This document shows positions 10,450 to 23,547 of a DNA stretch of 64,000 nt, piece after piece. A program made the translations under genes and the position numbers. This DNA is from Gnetum montanum (taxonomy: Eukaryota; Streptophyta; Gnetopsida; Gnetales; Gnetaceae), in the NCBI GenBank assembly GCA_015680685.1, contig MNCI01015796.1, positions 572,094-636,093 on the forward strand. The letters are read 5' to 3'. The notes under the pieces are model-generated. The model worked only from the letters and a program-made list of their open reading frames with translations, had not been told where the DNA came from and searched no databases. How positions within the stretch are numbered: the first letter of the stretch is position 1; the number at the start of each line of letters is the position of its first letter.

Positions 10450-12959
10450 ATGTCTTCTTCTTCTCACAAAAGCACCTCATCGTCTAGGGACCACACAAGA
10501 GGCAGTCGTCGGCACAACATACATAATCAAGAACCCCCAGTTCCTCAACAATTTAGTGTGGTGGATACTCACCACAATGAGTATATACCCAACTTTACCT
10601 TTATCTTCCATCAAGATGAACAACTATGATGGAGAGACTTGGAGGGTAACATAGTATTGCCTCCAGATAGAGCCATCCCCAACATGCTCCTTCGTGCGCT
10701 TGCACGAATCGACATGTCACAATTATATGCTAATTATGTTACATGAAATTACAACACAAGGGACTACCATCCCACAGAAGCGCAACATCAACGAGACTTG
10801 CGGCAGGAGAGTTATCATACATCATTGAAGGCCAAAGGCCCCCATAATGCTTTGCCCATCATAATCAAAATCAAGGGTGGTGAACCTATTTCAATAGGTT
10901 CTTCAAAAAATGATGTTCCCCCTCCTAATTATGGTGAGGAGGTGGGGTATCAAAACCTACACTTCAAAATTCATAACCTTGGTTGTGATTCCCATGAACA
11001 CCACATGTTCAATGAGGGAACACAAACATATGACAAGGGCGAGCAATCTGATCATCATCACGATCGAGGCTGAAACCACTGAAGAGAAGTTAAGAAACAT
11101 CGTCATGGCGATGGTTCCCGTTCTTATTCCCCTTCATCATCACATTAACCCTCTCCTTCAACATCAAGACGCAGTCACAAGGAACCTCACCGTGAGGATA
11201 AGGGTAAGAAAAATGAAAGACCTCGACGAGAGAATCGAGAGCGAGGATGAGGGCATTCGAGAGAATCACAGCATGGAAGAAGAGAGAGTAGGGAACTGCG
11301 TAGAAATCATAGATGCCATGAGAGAAATAACCATGATGAACCTCTACTTGCAACCTAAATTATGTTAGACATCATAGAGGCCGTTAGAATACCTACAAGG
11401 CACCAAAAAGATAGTCGAATCAAGGGACTAGACATGAATAATATCCCACGATTTGAGGGGGGATACAACGCTAATCCACGGAACCACTTACAGGAATTTC
11501 ATGATGCCTGTGCCTTGCAGAATATTGAAAATAAGTGGCAAAAGTTAAAGTTGTTTCCAAGGACACTCATAAATGAAGCGAAAAGCTAGTACCGGTCCTT
11601 AGAGCCAGAATCCATTCGAAGGTGGAGTACGATGCTAGAACTGTTTAATGATAAATATCAGACATACTCTTGAGTGTCCAACTTGCGAAAGTAGATCCAA
11701 GGATGGAAGAAGGGTAATCATGAACCCTTGGATGTTTCCATGGGCTGATATTATGCACTATTACATCATTGCCCAAGCCATGGTTATGCACAACGGGATC
11801 AACTATGCCATCTCGTAGATGGGCTAAGACATGAAACCAGGAGAACCCTTGGAATATATGCCCAAGGGAGATTATCTAAACTTAAGTTCCATCAGGTCCA
11901 TAGATTGTTGGAGCAAGTAGCTAAGGAAGAAGAAGAGCTACGCAAAAGAGAAAGTGTGGAAGAATACAATCGCGATCCTTCCCTCTGAAAAAGGGGAGTG
12001 AGATTTTGTGAGGAGGAGGATGAGTCACCACTTGAAGAGTTGGTGAGTAGGAAAACCTTGTCACTTCAAAAATTAACAATCGAAGTGTCGGCTAAGGTAG
12101 ATCAAATGTGGGTTTCCTTAGATAGTAGATTTGAAACCGTTCTCAAAATTGTAGAGGAGTCTAAGGAGCGAAGTAGTGACTATGATAAGAAGAAGAGGAG
12201 AGACTTAGAACATGCACATAACAAAGGTAAGGGTAAAGTGGCTATCACTGAAGAAGTTTTGGATTCTGATAGAACAATGATGGTGGATGTGAAATATGCT
12301 AGTATGACCATCCTAAAGGATGTTGCCCAATAATCTCACATCTGCAAGAGTCCAAGGTGTATGCACTCGACCCAAGACCTAACAAATGGAAAGCACCCCG
12401 AAGGTTACCTTATCCCCAAGGTAACCCAAGGTAGTTCCACCAACCTTTAATGTATTATCCAAGTGGAACTTTTCCACAACCTATCAAGCAACACTAGCAG
12501 TGGCAATACCCATAGTCATGGGGGATGTCACCACCGAGGCAACAATACCCTTATCGGCAACCAAATCCATATGGCTATTAGGTGTAGCAGCTGATCTCGC
12601 CAAGTGACTCTATCAGTCACGTAACCCCACAACATCACTACCAAGCTCAGGAGTATTATAGGACTCCTTCTCCTAGGGGAGACACATCACATGCATACCA
12701 TCCTTCGAATCCATCTGCAACTCTTACACCAATGGCTCCACTACCAACTGCTCCAACAATGCAAGGGGTATTTCCCACTCAACCACAACAACCCAACATC
12801 ACGAGGGCTTCAAATCCTCAATCCTCAGTTGGTTTTGACAATCTTATGCCGAAAAGACCTTTCTTCAGAACCAACAATCCAACTAAGCCCTCGCCATCAC
12901 AAGCGGTTGAACATGTAAACACCTCCATACCAAATAAGGTCTCGAGACCTCCTTCAACC
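10450..12959 (+). pseudogene. Athila gag, broken
   Basis: Gag would form the virus-like particle. The ATG at 10450 reads MSSSSHKSTSSSRDHTRGS. Recognisable pieces follow in changing frames: a His-rich region at 10798-11073, then the capsid-like segment at 11362-11640 (RFEGGYNANPRNHLQEFHD, then LKLFPRTL and LFNDKYQTYS), which matches the retrotransposon gag domain layout. 11998-12333 is charged and coiled-coil-like, followed by a Gln/Pro-rich linker. In-frame stops occur throughout. No zinc knuckle is evident. Confidence 0.65.
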
Positions 12960-13640
12960 CAAAAATCAAGCTTAATGTACACGGTTATGTTAACGCATGC
13001 CATTGCTGACTACATAAAGGTGGGCCACCTTCCCAAGAAATTCTCTAATCCTAGAAGTCCCCTAATCTACCTCCAAGTCACTGGGAATGAACCCTGTAAA
13101 GCTCTTCTGGACTTAGGTTCCGGAGTCAACCTAATATCAAAAGAGATGTATAAAGCCTAGAACTTGCCTTCATTGAGGAAGAGTAACATTCAATTGGAGC
13201 TGGCTGACCAGTCCATCATTGTTCCCTTGGGACTGGTGGAGGACATCATTACCACTATGTGTGGGTGGTTGTATCCAGTTGATTTCCTAGTGATACAAGT
13301 AACTAACAGTAAGGGGGACTTCCCAATAATAATGGGAAGGGCATGGCTAAGTACCATAGATGCATGCCTAGGAATCTATGATCTTTCCCTAGAAATATCC
13401 AAGAAAAACACTTTTGGAAAGATCGAGAAGAAGAAAGTTCCATTCATCGCATACAGTGACATAGGGTGCCATTGCGTGCAGAAAGCATGGGTTATGCAAA
13501 GTTTAGCATTGCCTGCATGCAATCGGTGTGCACAAGAAATTAATATACAAAAGTGCCTGTATGTAGCAGCGACATGACAAGAAGACACCTAGTGGCTAAT
13601 GGCTGATCAAGAGAGTAATTCAATAACATGCATGGAACTA
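12960..13640 (+). pseudogene. Athila aspartic protease, broken
   Basis: The protease matures Gag-Pol. ALLDLGSGVNLIS at about 13100-13140 carries the catalytic D-L-G-S, the usual Athila variant of D-T/S-G. IIMGRAWLSTIDA at about 13330 is the C-terminal I-x-G-R flap-side motif. A TAG at 13158-13160 splits the domain (CAG or TGG to stop are plausible origins). The frame then closes at 13577 before RT. Confidence 0.75.
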
Positions 13641-13669
13641 ACTGAGGGAATAACTAGTGCTTACATTGG

Positions 13670-16600
13670 AAGCATAAACACACTTAAGCAAGTTCGTTGC
13701 CAACTTCCAAACCTTACCCTTGAAAACATTAATTGGGGGAAGTTGGAAATTCCTGAGAGATTTAGATAAGAGCCCCTAGATTTGAAACCATTGCCCATCG
13801 GTCTGGAATACATGACCCTCAAAAATGGAAAACCGGTGATCATCAACGCCAAACTTATTCCCAAGCAAAAAGAAAGCCTGCTGAAAGTGATAAATAAATG
13901 GTCAAAAGCCTTTGCCTGGTCATACCCCGAGTTAACCAAAATAGATCCTAGGATATGCCAGCATAGGATTTACACGGACCCCTCCATGAAGCCTCGAAAA
14001 CAACCACAGAGGTGATTGAACCCAAAATTGAAACAAATAGTAAAGGAAGAGATAGAACAGCTCCTTAAGGCTGGGTTCATATATCCCATTGCTAATAGCG
14101 AATGGGTTAGCCCTTTGGTGATCATGCCTAAAAAGGAAGGCAAATGGAGGGTGTGTATAGATTTTAGGCTACTGAACATGGCAACATTCAAGGATCACTT
14201 TCCATTGCCATTCATTAACCAAGTCTTAGACACCATACCAGGGCATCGCTATTATAGTTTTTTAGATGGTTTAGGGTTATAACTAAATATAGATAGCACT
14301 AGAAGATCAAGCCAAAACAACATTCACCAGTCCTTAGGGAACGTTTGCATATAAAAAATGCCATTTGGCTTGTGCAATGCCCCTACCACATTTCAACGTT
14401 TAGTTCTAAGCATATTCCAACAGCAAATAGGGAACAGAGTGGAAGTCTTTATGGATGACTTCTCCACTTATGGGACAAGTTTTGATCAAGCCTTGGACCG
14501 ATTAGAGCAAGTGCTAAAATGATGTATAGAAACCAACTTAAGGCTCAACTGGAAGAAAAGCCATTTGATGGTTCAAGAGGGTGTAGTATTGGGGCATAAG
14601 ATTTCATAGTCAGGAATAGAGGTTGACTCGAAAAAAGTTAGAGTCATCCAAGGAATTACCCAACAACCAGAAACTGTCAAAGACATTCGATCATTCCTTG
14701 GACACACTGGATACTACAGGAGATTCCTTGAGAACTTCTCCAAGATTGCCAAACCATTGGTAAAACTAATGAAGAAGGATGCACCATTCGAATGGACCAG
14801 GGAATGTGAATGAGCATTCCAAAATCTGAAACAAAGGCTTGTGGAAACTCCCATTCTACAAGCCCCTAACTAGTCCAGGCCATTCCATATAATGACTGAC
14901 ACATCCAATTATGCCTTAGGATCCGTACTTACACAGTTAGATGACCAAAAACACCCTTATTACATCCACTGTGCAAGTAAGAGTATCGCCGATGCCTAAC
15001 TCAACTACACAACTACAGAAAAGGAATTAATGGTTGTAGTGTTTGCATTGGATAAGTTTAGGCACTTTGTATTAGGCTAAAAAGTGTACATTCATACAAA
15101 TCATAGTGCAATCAGGTTCCTCATGAACAAGCCAACGATTAGCCCTCGTATTATCCATTGGTTGGTAATCCTGTAGGAGTTTGATTTAATGATGATAGAT
15201 CGAAAGGACATTAAGAACATAGTTGCAGATCATTTATCTCAGTTGCACTAGGACAACAAGGAGCATGAATATGCCAGATCCGATCACTTTCCTGATGAAG
15301 CCCTCTTTGCCAGTGTAGTGAATAACCGACCCCTAGGAATGAATTAGTATAGTAGCTTTCTCACCTATCTCCTTTCCCAACAAACACCATAGGAGCTAGA
15401 CTTCAGGAAGAAACAACAGTTTCTTCATAGAGCCAAGTACTTCATGGAAATCAATGGACAACTTTACAAAGTCTGTCCTGATGGCTTGGTTCGATGGTGT
15501 GTGCCCAATGTGGACCAACTAAGATTTCTCCAAGATGCTCATGAGGGCCCTTGTGGGGGTCACTATGCAGGGAGACAAATGGCTATTAAGATCCTGCTTG
15601 TAGGATATTATTGGCCAACACTATTTCGAGATGCCCATTAATTTATCCAATCTTGTGAGCGCTGTCAACGTGATGGAGGAATGACTACTAGAATGGAAGG
15701 TTTGCAACAATGGATTCAACCTTTGGAACCCTTCGACATTTGGGGAATAGATTTTATGGGGCCCATTACACCGATGTCCAATGGAAAAGCTTATATCATT
15801 GTTGTTGTTGACTATCTAACAAAATGAGCTGAAGCAGCTACTGTAATAGACTGCACATCGTCTATAACTGCACAATTTGTACAACAAGAAGTCATAAATA
15901 GGTTTGGTGTGCTGCATGCACTTATCTCGGATAATGGAATGGACTTCATGGGTGCAACCTTTCAAAAATTGATGCAACGCTTAGGGGTTGAACATAAATT
16001 GACTACACCTTATCATCCCCAAGCTAATGGCCAAGCTGAGGTCAAGAACTGAGAGATTACTAAAATATTAACAAGGAAAATTAGCAAATATAGGCCAGAA
16101 TGGAGCACTAAACTGAATGATGCTCTTTGGGCATACTGCTCCACTTGGAAACTCCCTACAGGCTACTCTCCCTATGAGTTAGTAGACAGAAAACTTCCAA
16201 AGCTCCCAATTCAGACCGAGCTTCGTACACTATCCATGGCGTGTGACCTCCACCTTGACCTTGATCTGGCACAAAAACAAAGATTGGCAACTCTAAACGT
16301 GCTAGACGAAAATTAATTGGTTGCCCTATCATCAAACGAGTTGCACAAGGCACATAATAAGCAACATCATGACTTAAAAATTCGAAAGGTTAAGTACCAA
16401 CTAGGCGATAAGGTCCTCTATTGGAATCCCACGCATGTACCATAAAATATGAAATTTCAAACATTGTGGGAAGGGCCTTATATTATTCATACAACCTTTC
16501 CCTCAGGAGCCATGACAATATACAGATCTGAAAGCCCTGATAAGAGATTATTGGTCAATGTGCAACAAACCAAACCCTTCCATGAACTCAAAATAGCCAG

Positions 16601-16694
16601 CACACATAATACCTTTGAGAGAGGACAACCTCATTCATTATTTCAGATCTCCTCCTTTCAACTCAGTCATGGGGGAGATGGCCACCTATGCTGA
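13670..16694 (+). pseudogene. Athila pol: RT, RNase H, integrase, broken
   Basis: RT begins near 13780 and shows KEGKWRVCIDFRLLN (about 14140), FLDGLGL (about 14260) and FMDDFSTYG at 14448-14474, the catalytic Asp pair. RNase H follows from about 14880 (MTDTSNYALGSVL, then TEKELMVVVFALDKFRHF). The integrase zinc-binding segment HEGPCGGHYAG...CERCQR lies at about 15540-15670. The core has WGIDFMGP (15740), SDNGMDF (15930) and QANGQAEVKN (16030), so D, D and E are all still readable. The C-terminal segment (16449-16694) reads LWEGPYIIHTTFPSGA. No chromodomain is seen. Over a dozen stops are present, many of them TAG/TAA/TGA where CAG, CAA or TGG would fit the family, consistent with cytosine deamination decay. 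Confidence 0.85.
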
Positions 16695-18606
16695 TCAATT
16701 GAGGCCCTCAGTCCCATTTTAAGTTTTTGTTTTTCATATTTTTTAAACTTTTTTTTCTTTTTTTTTACAACATCGTTCATACTTTTTCATTTATTTGTGT
16801 GTGTGTGTATTTATCCATTTTGTTAAGTTTGTTACCCAATAAGTGCTCTTGATGATGGTATGAATTGTATTCTATTAGTTGCTAATGTTTGGTTTTTACC
16901 TTGAAGTTACAATGTTGATACTAAGGTATGATTATTTTGATATAGCAGGCAATGAGTCCACATCATCCATGCATCCATGAATTTCTATGGTCTCTCTTGG
17001 CTTGGAACTATATAGTCTTTTTTTCAATAATAAGAACTATCAACGAATTGGTGATTGGGCATTTCTCAAACTAAGGAAGGACTCACAGATTGAAAAGGGT
17101 GTGACTTCAAGGATATTTGATGCATTTGTGTTGACCATTCTCTTGGGTGCTTGGATGTTTTCTTCTTGATTTTTTCTTACTATTCCGATGTTACTCCATT
17201 ATTAGGAAGCTGAGCCAATGAAAATAAAAATAATAAGTCTTTGCATGGTGTGGTTCTCACGAAAAACACAAAAAAAACGATGGGAATTCAAAGCACATCC
17301 CTTAGATGAAATAATCACTTGGGCTACAAGCACTAGTTATGAAACTAAAATAAACATGTTCCCTCTAACTAAGGCCCTTCTCGCTTCCTAGTTTCTCCTC
17401 TTTCGTTTCGTCGGAATGGTGGTGACTCTTTGGTGGATGCATTCTTGCTACTTCAGGGGGATGGATTGGCTACATGTATTAATGCGAAGTCACTGGATGT
17501 GGTTTGTTTGAGGCTAGATTTGGAATGAGATCTTATAAGTCACAGTAACCATTAATACATAAGGGGCTGTACATCACCTTGTTCTTGCAATTCCATTCCA
17601 TTCTCTTCTTTCCATCGTTCTTCCCCCATTGTTCACCTCATTGCTGGTTATACCAATAGTCTATATTTTGGTTGACGCATTGTTTTCTTTTTGGTAAATT
17701 CTTGTGGTTAAGACTTTAACTCTTGCTTCCAAATAACATTTTTAGAGCCCACGGAGTCTTTGAATGTGGGATTGTTAGGGCATTAAGGGCATGAGCCTGC
17801 TTTGCGGAGGATCCACTGGTAGTCCTATTTGGTGCATCAATTAATTTCTTTTCCTTAAACATTTTCACAATCAATTTCTATTTTGTTCATTTCCATCTCT
17901 GACATCCATTTCATCAGCATTATAGTTGTTTCTTTTTCTCCATATTTCTTATTCCTTATCTTTTTCCATTCTCTCGCTACCGGAGGTTCGTAATTAGTCA
18001 TGGGGATACTGGTCCAATTTTTTTGATTTTCTCCTAACCCCTACACCTTGGGTAGTCACCATTATTATATCTCTAGATCTGCATTAGCCATATCACAACT
18101 CAGCCAATGGACCTTACACTGAGACAAGGTATTAACTGCATTATGATTCATTTACCCTTGCTAATACAAGACTGTGTTGTGTGTGCAGATGGCAATCGTA
18201 CACCAATGGATTGGATCTAGAGGGAACACTTGGAATGGACTGGTGTTGAAGCAGTTATCCAAGGAACGAGATTGATGGCATGCTTATGGACAAACAACAA
18301 AAAGTGCAATCTTGGTGTTGGCAGCAGCAGACTTCTTCTTTTCTTTTCTCTCTCTCTTCTCTCTCAGCTGCCAAATAAGGCTGGATGTCAAATGTGTCTA
18401 GTGTTCACTCTTGTTGTCATGAATACTAAGTTGCCATGTACTGTAATGATGATTCGTTCACATGTCATCCCATTCACCGGTAGTGTCATTCAATTCAATA
18501 ATCCCATACCTTCCCAATATTTTGTAAGGAACTCGAGGATGAGTTTTCATTCACTCATGGGGGCATCAGCCCCTACAATATCGCGTACACAATATCATAG
18601 CCCATC
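16695..18606 (+). other. Athila 3' region between integrase and LTR; no supported gene
   Basis: The stretch starts with T-rich runs (16725-16800) and a short GT repeat near 16795-16808. ORFs of 60 and 129 codons (16987 and 18230) show no recognisable domain; the second is Ser/Leu-rich. An env-like ORF is expected here in many Athila elements, but I cannot recognise one. The U3 part of the 3' LTR probably lies in the right half. I could not place its TG start. Confidence 0.5.
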
Positions 18607-19334
18607 GTCAGTTCTATAAATAAGAGGCGACTTTCCTTTGTTTTCCCATCTAGATCTAGACCCTTAGCCAAACTCTAGTAGTTTTATCATTCTAGAGTTA
18701 GAATAATTTCCATGTGCCCACAGTAGCAGTCTCAAAGTGGACGGATCTTTATTCGAGCAATTTTGTACCTGAGCATACAATTGTGTACGACAATAAAGAT
18801 GAACTTTCTTATAAACCTTGCAGCATATGGACTAAGCTAAATAGGACTTTACTTATTGTTAAATATTTAAATTCTTTTTTAGACAATTAATCTCTCTCAA
18901 CCCTTAACTCTCTTAGTTAAGTACATTTAGTACGACCACTTTGAGCACGTGCGCTATGCTTGGTAACCTAGTGACAAATAGTGTTTGGTAATCCCAGTAG
19001 TGTTGCACTAGTTCAAGGTGTGTACGGTAAGTGGGAACAGATACTGATGCTAGGACCCTTAGAGCTTAGTTAGTGAAAGTTAGTTACTTAGTCTCTTCAC
19101 CCTTTCCCCTCTTAGCATAGGCGATGAAAAGATAAAAGACATAAAAATCATGTACCTTAAGCTTACTTAACCATACAACCGTGAAAAATACAAGTAAGCT
19201 TGGGAAGACAGTGATTGATTAACCTTAAGTGTTCCATAAGGTGCGTAAGTACTTAGTCCTTGGAGTTCGACCGAATCACGCATGTAACGCTCGTATTTGT
19301 ATGGTTGAGTGTAGGGGTACCTCGCCACTCATCA
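18607..19334 (+). repeat. Athila 3' LTR, part shared with 5' LTR
   Basis: This pairs with 9577-10304. TATAAATA is at 18615-18622. It ends CCTCGCCACTCATCA at 19334, after which the composite-unit sequence resumes (GAAAGCAACCCTAAAAG, matching about 7403). No target duplication can be checked because the left flank was deleted. Confidence 0.8.
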
Positions 19335-19335
19335 G

Positions 19336-19857
19336 AAAGCAACCCTAAAAGACTTAATAATATCATTGGCAGCCATGCTCAGGTGTGATCTTATATTCTA
19401 CAAAGTCCATTCCAGGACGCGAATCAACAAAAAAAATGTTGAAATATTGTTGCAGAGAATATTGGGATGTGAGTGAAGACCATTGTAGCAGGATGACCAG
19501 CTAAACGTACATGCCATCAAGCATTATTTTTTATTGTGAATATCGGTTCATAAGGGATTTTTGATAAAAGTTATTTGAAATGTTAGGTATGAAGCTATAG
19601 ATGTCCTTAGGGTATCATCCACAAATAGATAGGTAGATAAAATAGATAAATAAGGTTCTAGAGGAGTACGTAGAGCGCTTCATCCAATTTAAGCAAACGA
19701 AATGGATGGCTTTACAAGCTATGACTAAGTTTAGCTACAATGGATGGGTTTACAAGCTATGACTAAGTTTGGCTACAACATTTAGAAGTTCTTAGCTATA
19801 ATATTCTCTTTAGAAGTGGCATTTTGCTTGCTGCTCTCTAAACGGGGCTTCAGTTTA
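19336..19857. repeat. Right remnant of composite unit 3
   Basis: The sequence matches 7403-7962, including the paired 36-bp repeat and the decayed TATA region, and stops just before the zinc-finger coding start. After 19857 it switches to unrelated A/T-rich gypsy sequence. Confidence 0.75.
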
Positions 19858-19859
19858 GA

Positions 19860-21060
19860 AATATTTTTTCATCTAGTAGGTTGATTTTCACACAAATATA
19901 TCAAAATTTTTAACAATAATTTATTTATAGTTTTAATTCAACCATCACTTTATGGATGATAGACATTAGAAAAAGATAATTTTGTGTCTAATAATTTCCA
20001 CAATGACCTTCAAAAATGACCTTTGAATCTCACATATCTATAACTCATAATGTTTAAAGAAATATAATGCAATCTAACATCATGCTAAAAGAATAAATGG
20101 GTAATATGAGATGCATCATTTATTCTCTTTCCAAGAATGAAATGTGTCATTTTAAAAAATCTATATACCATAACAAAAATAGAATCATGTCTAGATTAAG
20201 TCTTTAGAATGTCACAAATAGCATCCATAGAAACACTCTCCCATGAAGGATTGGGAATGGGTATAGGCACATAGTAACCAACAACATCTTTTTCTCCTTT
20301 AAACTTTTAGCAAATAACACACTTCTTAACAAATCTATTCACAACATTACACATACCTAGCCATAGGTAGCTCTTAGAAACAAGTTCAAAGATCTTGGTC
20401 TTTCCCATATGGCCAAACATAGCACTAGTATGTTTTTCATGCAAAATTTTTGACTTAAAATCACAAATAGGCACATATACCTTACCATTTTAAAAGGGAA
20501 TTCTATGTTGTAGATGAAAATATCTCCACCTATCAACTCTAACAAGTAATGGAGCATCAAAATCATTCCAAATCTCATCAAAATTTTATAATTTGGATAC
20601 AAAGAAGTAAATGCCTTAAGTGAATTTGTATACTTTATTCACTCTTATGCTTTAATACAAATTAAATTTTTTTTAGCTATTCCAACCACTTCATATGCTT
20701 AGCAATTAACTTTTTTTGGCAGTTAAAAAATTGTAATGTCTTATGATTAGTCAAGAGTAAAAATTCACTACCCAAAAAGCAATGCCTCTAATGTGTAATG
20801 GCCTAAGGTATAAAATATAATTATTTCTCATATACATTATGTTATTGCCTACCTGTTTTCATTCTTTTAGAGAAAAATGAGATGGGCTTACCTTCTTATG
20901 ATAGAACACCACCAACTGCAATTTCACTTGCATCCACCTCTACTTCAAAAAGCTTGGAGATATTTGGAATAGCTAGTATTGGAGCATTGCAAATTCTTGC
21001 CATCAAGGCTTAGAATTGTTAAGAATTTGGTGTGTTTTGTTAAGCTTAATAGTAAAAATA
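19860..21060 (-). pseudogene. Ty3/gypsy RNase H and integrase relic
   Basis: Read leftwards from about 20990: FEVEVDASEIAVGGVLS (RNase H start), FLLLTNHKTLQFFNCQKK and LIAKHMKWLE (20780-20690), then the integrase zinc-binding domain ILHEKHTSAMFGHMGKTK (about 20440) and CVICKKFKGE (about 20310), and SWESVSMDAICD, the first catalytic Asp region (about 20235). Stops are frequent and RT is absent. The RNase H end resembles that of the plus-strand element at 58654-63690, so the two may be relatives in opposite orientation. The left end at 19860 abuts composite unit 3. Confidence 0.7.
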
Positions 21061-21914
21061 AGGTCTATATTGTGTAACACCATAAATCTATGTTAACATT
21101 ATCATGGTGTGATCACCATTATAGTGATGTATGCAATATTACAATTAACAATTAGTTATCTTTTTAAAAAATTTGTTAACAAACTATTAATTAATTATTG
21201 TGTCTATTTTACTAACCAAGATAATGGTTTTATTATAACTATATATACCTCTAGTTTCCATCTCTAGAATATCTAACATATAGATATCATAGATTAAGTT
21301 GTCAACTAGGTTATACATCTTGGACTATGTCATTAAAAGCTAATAGTGAAATAAGGTTCCTTTGAGCTTGCTGTGGTAGAAATTTTAGCTTCTTTGGAGT
21401 CAATTTAATCCACCACAAGTTGACCATAAGCTGTAGGAAGGTCATGGTTTGCAATGCAATGAGTCATGGTCTATGATCATAGGCCATGCTGACTACTCAC
21501 TAGTCATGATCAAGTTATGTTGTTATATCATGAGCTTGTCATGGATTATCGTTTGATAAAAATAGAGTAGAAATAAACTCTATGAATATCATGAGCTTCA
21601 TGAGTCATGATAAGGTGTGGTCAATGTTCTAGCCTTCATGTTATATCCTTGTACTTTAAAATTATCTTACAAATGGACCACACGTTATGACACTATTAAA
21701 AAAACATCTCACAAGTAGACCATGAGCCATGGTCTCCTACCACAAGTCATGGTTACTCACCATGGGTTGTGGTTGCTTAGAAATGCTTCTGTGTTTACCA
21801 TAAGTTGTGGTAAACTCATGGTCTTATAGGAAATAGAAAATGATGTCAAAATAAACTTTTGAATAAAATATAACAAAATTTAAGGCTCAAAACTTGGACA
21901 AAAAAAAAGACTAG
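21061..21914. other. A/T-rich stretch without gene; possible LTR part
   Basis: No coding potential is seen. TGTAACACC near 21075 resembles the start of many plant LTRs. From 21430 to 21830 the motifs CATGG, TCATG and ACCATGAG recur in both orientations. The stretch ends at the E1 target duplication AAACC (21915-21919). It may be the left part of a chromovirus LTR whose right part begins at 58654; that is inference only. Confidence 0.4.
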
Positions 21915-21919
21915 AAACC
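21915..21919. repeat. Target-site duplication of E1 (AAACC), left copy
   Basis: AAACC precedes the TG of the 5' LTR at 21920. The right copy is 58649-58653, immediately after the 3' LTR. Five bases is the expected length for gypsy integrase. Confidence 0.85.
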
Positions 21920-23523
21920 TGAAACACCGTGAAAATTGTGAATCGGCCTCAGGTGAAGATTCACGATTCAGACAAAGGTTCGTGACAGAATTCCAGGAGG
22001 TAGAACGAAGTAAAGCAAGGCAAAATGGCGCTCGGCATCAAGTTTCCAAAGTTCCTTACAGATTTCAATTTTACTGTGTTTTCTGTCTTTACACTACATC
22101 ACGCAACATAGCGTAATGATGCTTAGTGTAATTCTGCTTAACACAGTCTGATAGAAGGTGACTTACTTCAACAGATTTGGTGAAGTTTAAGGCCTGAGTA
22201 GCATAATATGTGACTTCTCAAATATCCGGCTAAGTCTTTCGTCCAAGGTCAGGTTTACACTCTATTACACAAGACAGTGTAATGAGCTTCAAAAAAAAAG
22301 TCAAAAGAAAAGTCCAACGGAAGCGCAACAGATTGGCCCCTTTCTTTTTGCAGATTGATCGCCTTATGCTCGTTACGCTACGCAGCGTACGTAAGCGTAA
22401 TATATTGTCGGGTTGATCATGTTTTACGCTTCACTACGCTTTGCTGCATAAATGAGCGTAAAACAGCCTGACTCAATATTTCCATGCTTTGTTACGCTCT
22501 GCCACGCGACGTAGCGTAAACAAGTGAAATACAGCGTAAAGCCAGCTAAAGCAATTACGCATTTGCTATCCATACACGCAATACGCCGATAAGCATATTT
22601 GTGCGTAATCATGGAGCAGCTTCAGCAAAGTGTTGACAGCGTACGTCACAATGTGACGTGACATAGCCAGTTCGTCAAGACAATGGCATCCAGAAACTTC
22701 GGGACACATGTCATCAAGGCCGTGCCTTTTCCGTATGTTATAACTACCCTAGTCGGTGAAGAAAAGAAGGACCTTTTTTCGGCACATTTTTGAGAGAAGG
22801 ACAACACTTGACATCTTGAACTTTTTGGCAGTTATCATCCTTGAGCAGAAACAAGAGACATTCTTGGAGCGTTTCGGCAGCAAGAGCGATCATCCCCTTT
22901 TGGCGAAGATACAGTTCTCCCATCGGTGATCCTTGGCAGTTTTGAGCAGAGACTATCCAAAGCAAAGAAGATAGATCAGAGATCGCGAGATCATCTGGTG
23001 AGGTTGGCAAGATCTATTGGCTAGACACAGTTGGTTAATAGGCATCCGAGCTTGACCTTCCTTGCACTCTGTCTTTGGCTTTTGAGGTAGACCGAGCTTT
23101 ATTCTGCACTTCTTGTTAAACAGTTTTCTTATTATTTTGTGTATGTTTCTACACAAGATAATCGGGATCTTCCCATTGTAACTTTGTATACAAAATACTC
23201 ATTTCTTTCGGGTCAAAGTATAGATCTTGAAATCACGCATTTCTCTTAGATCTGATTCCCTTTGTCACGTTAACATTGTCATTATTGCAATTTATTTACA
23301 TCATTTTCCTCTCCTTTCATGATTTATCGAATCAGATCGTCCCACGAAACGTCTACAATCTTCATCGATTCACTGATTTAGTAAGTCCCTGTCTGATCGA
23401 CAAGACCGTTCAGGGCACTACGAATTCGTGTTCTCCAGCACAGCCCTCGCACGGATCCATGGTTAAGACTGTGTACACGGATTTTGTTTGGTATTCCAGC
23501 TGCCGACATTTTCCGTCGTTACA
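21920..23523 (+). repeat. E1 5' LTR
   Basis: It starts TGAAACACCGTGAAAATTG and ends CCGTCGTTACA (TG...CA). It pairs with 57042-58648; about eight differences, mostly transitions, are visible in the first 122 bases. U3 (about 22080-22620) is full of inverted TTACGC/GCGTAA motifs. The TATA position reads TATAACTA at 22739-22746, decayed relative to TATAAATA in the 3' LTR. Confidence 0.9.
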
Positions 23524-23529
23524 GTTTTC

Positions 23530-23547
23530 TGGCACTAGAAGGAGGGC
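23530..23547 (+). promoter_or_regulatory. E1 primer binding site
   Basis: TGGCACTAGAAGGAGGGC lies six bases after the LTR. The same sequence with TGGCGC follows the LTR of N at 26377. I did not assign the tRNA. Confidence 0.65.

Larger units (their letters stand above)
9577..19334 (+). mobile_element. Athila-lineage Ty3/gypsy retrotransposon, decayed
   Basis: A 9.76-kb element has matching 728-bp terminal blocks (9577-10304 and 18607-19334), a tRNA-Asp-like primer binding site right after the 5' LTR, then gag, protease, RT, RNase H and integrase in that order. DLGS in the protease, FMDDFSTYG in RT and FDIWGIDFMGP in integrase are typical of Athila. A 1.9-kb region without clear ORFs separates integrase from the 3' LTR block, where Athila elements often carry an env-like ORF. 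More than twenty stops interrupt the frames. The 5' junction lies just upstream of the TATA box and about 440 bp of the target unit is absent, so the 5' end has been deleted. Confidence 0.85.

Noticed and set aside
18230-18619. 129-codon ORF as an env-like Athila gene
   Set aside because: No signal peptide plus transmembrane arrangement that I would trust, no domain match, and it runs into the LTR.
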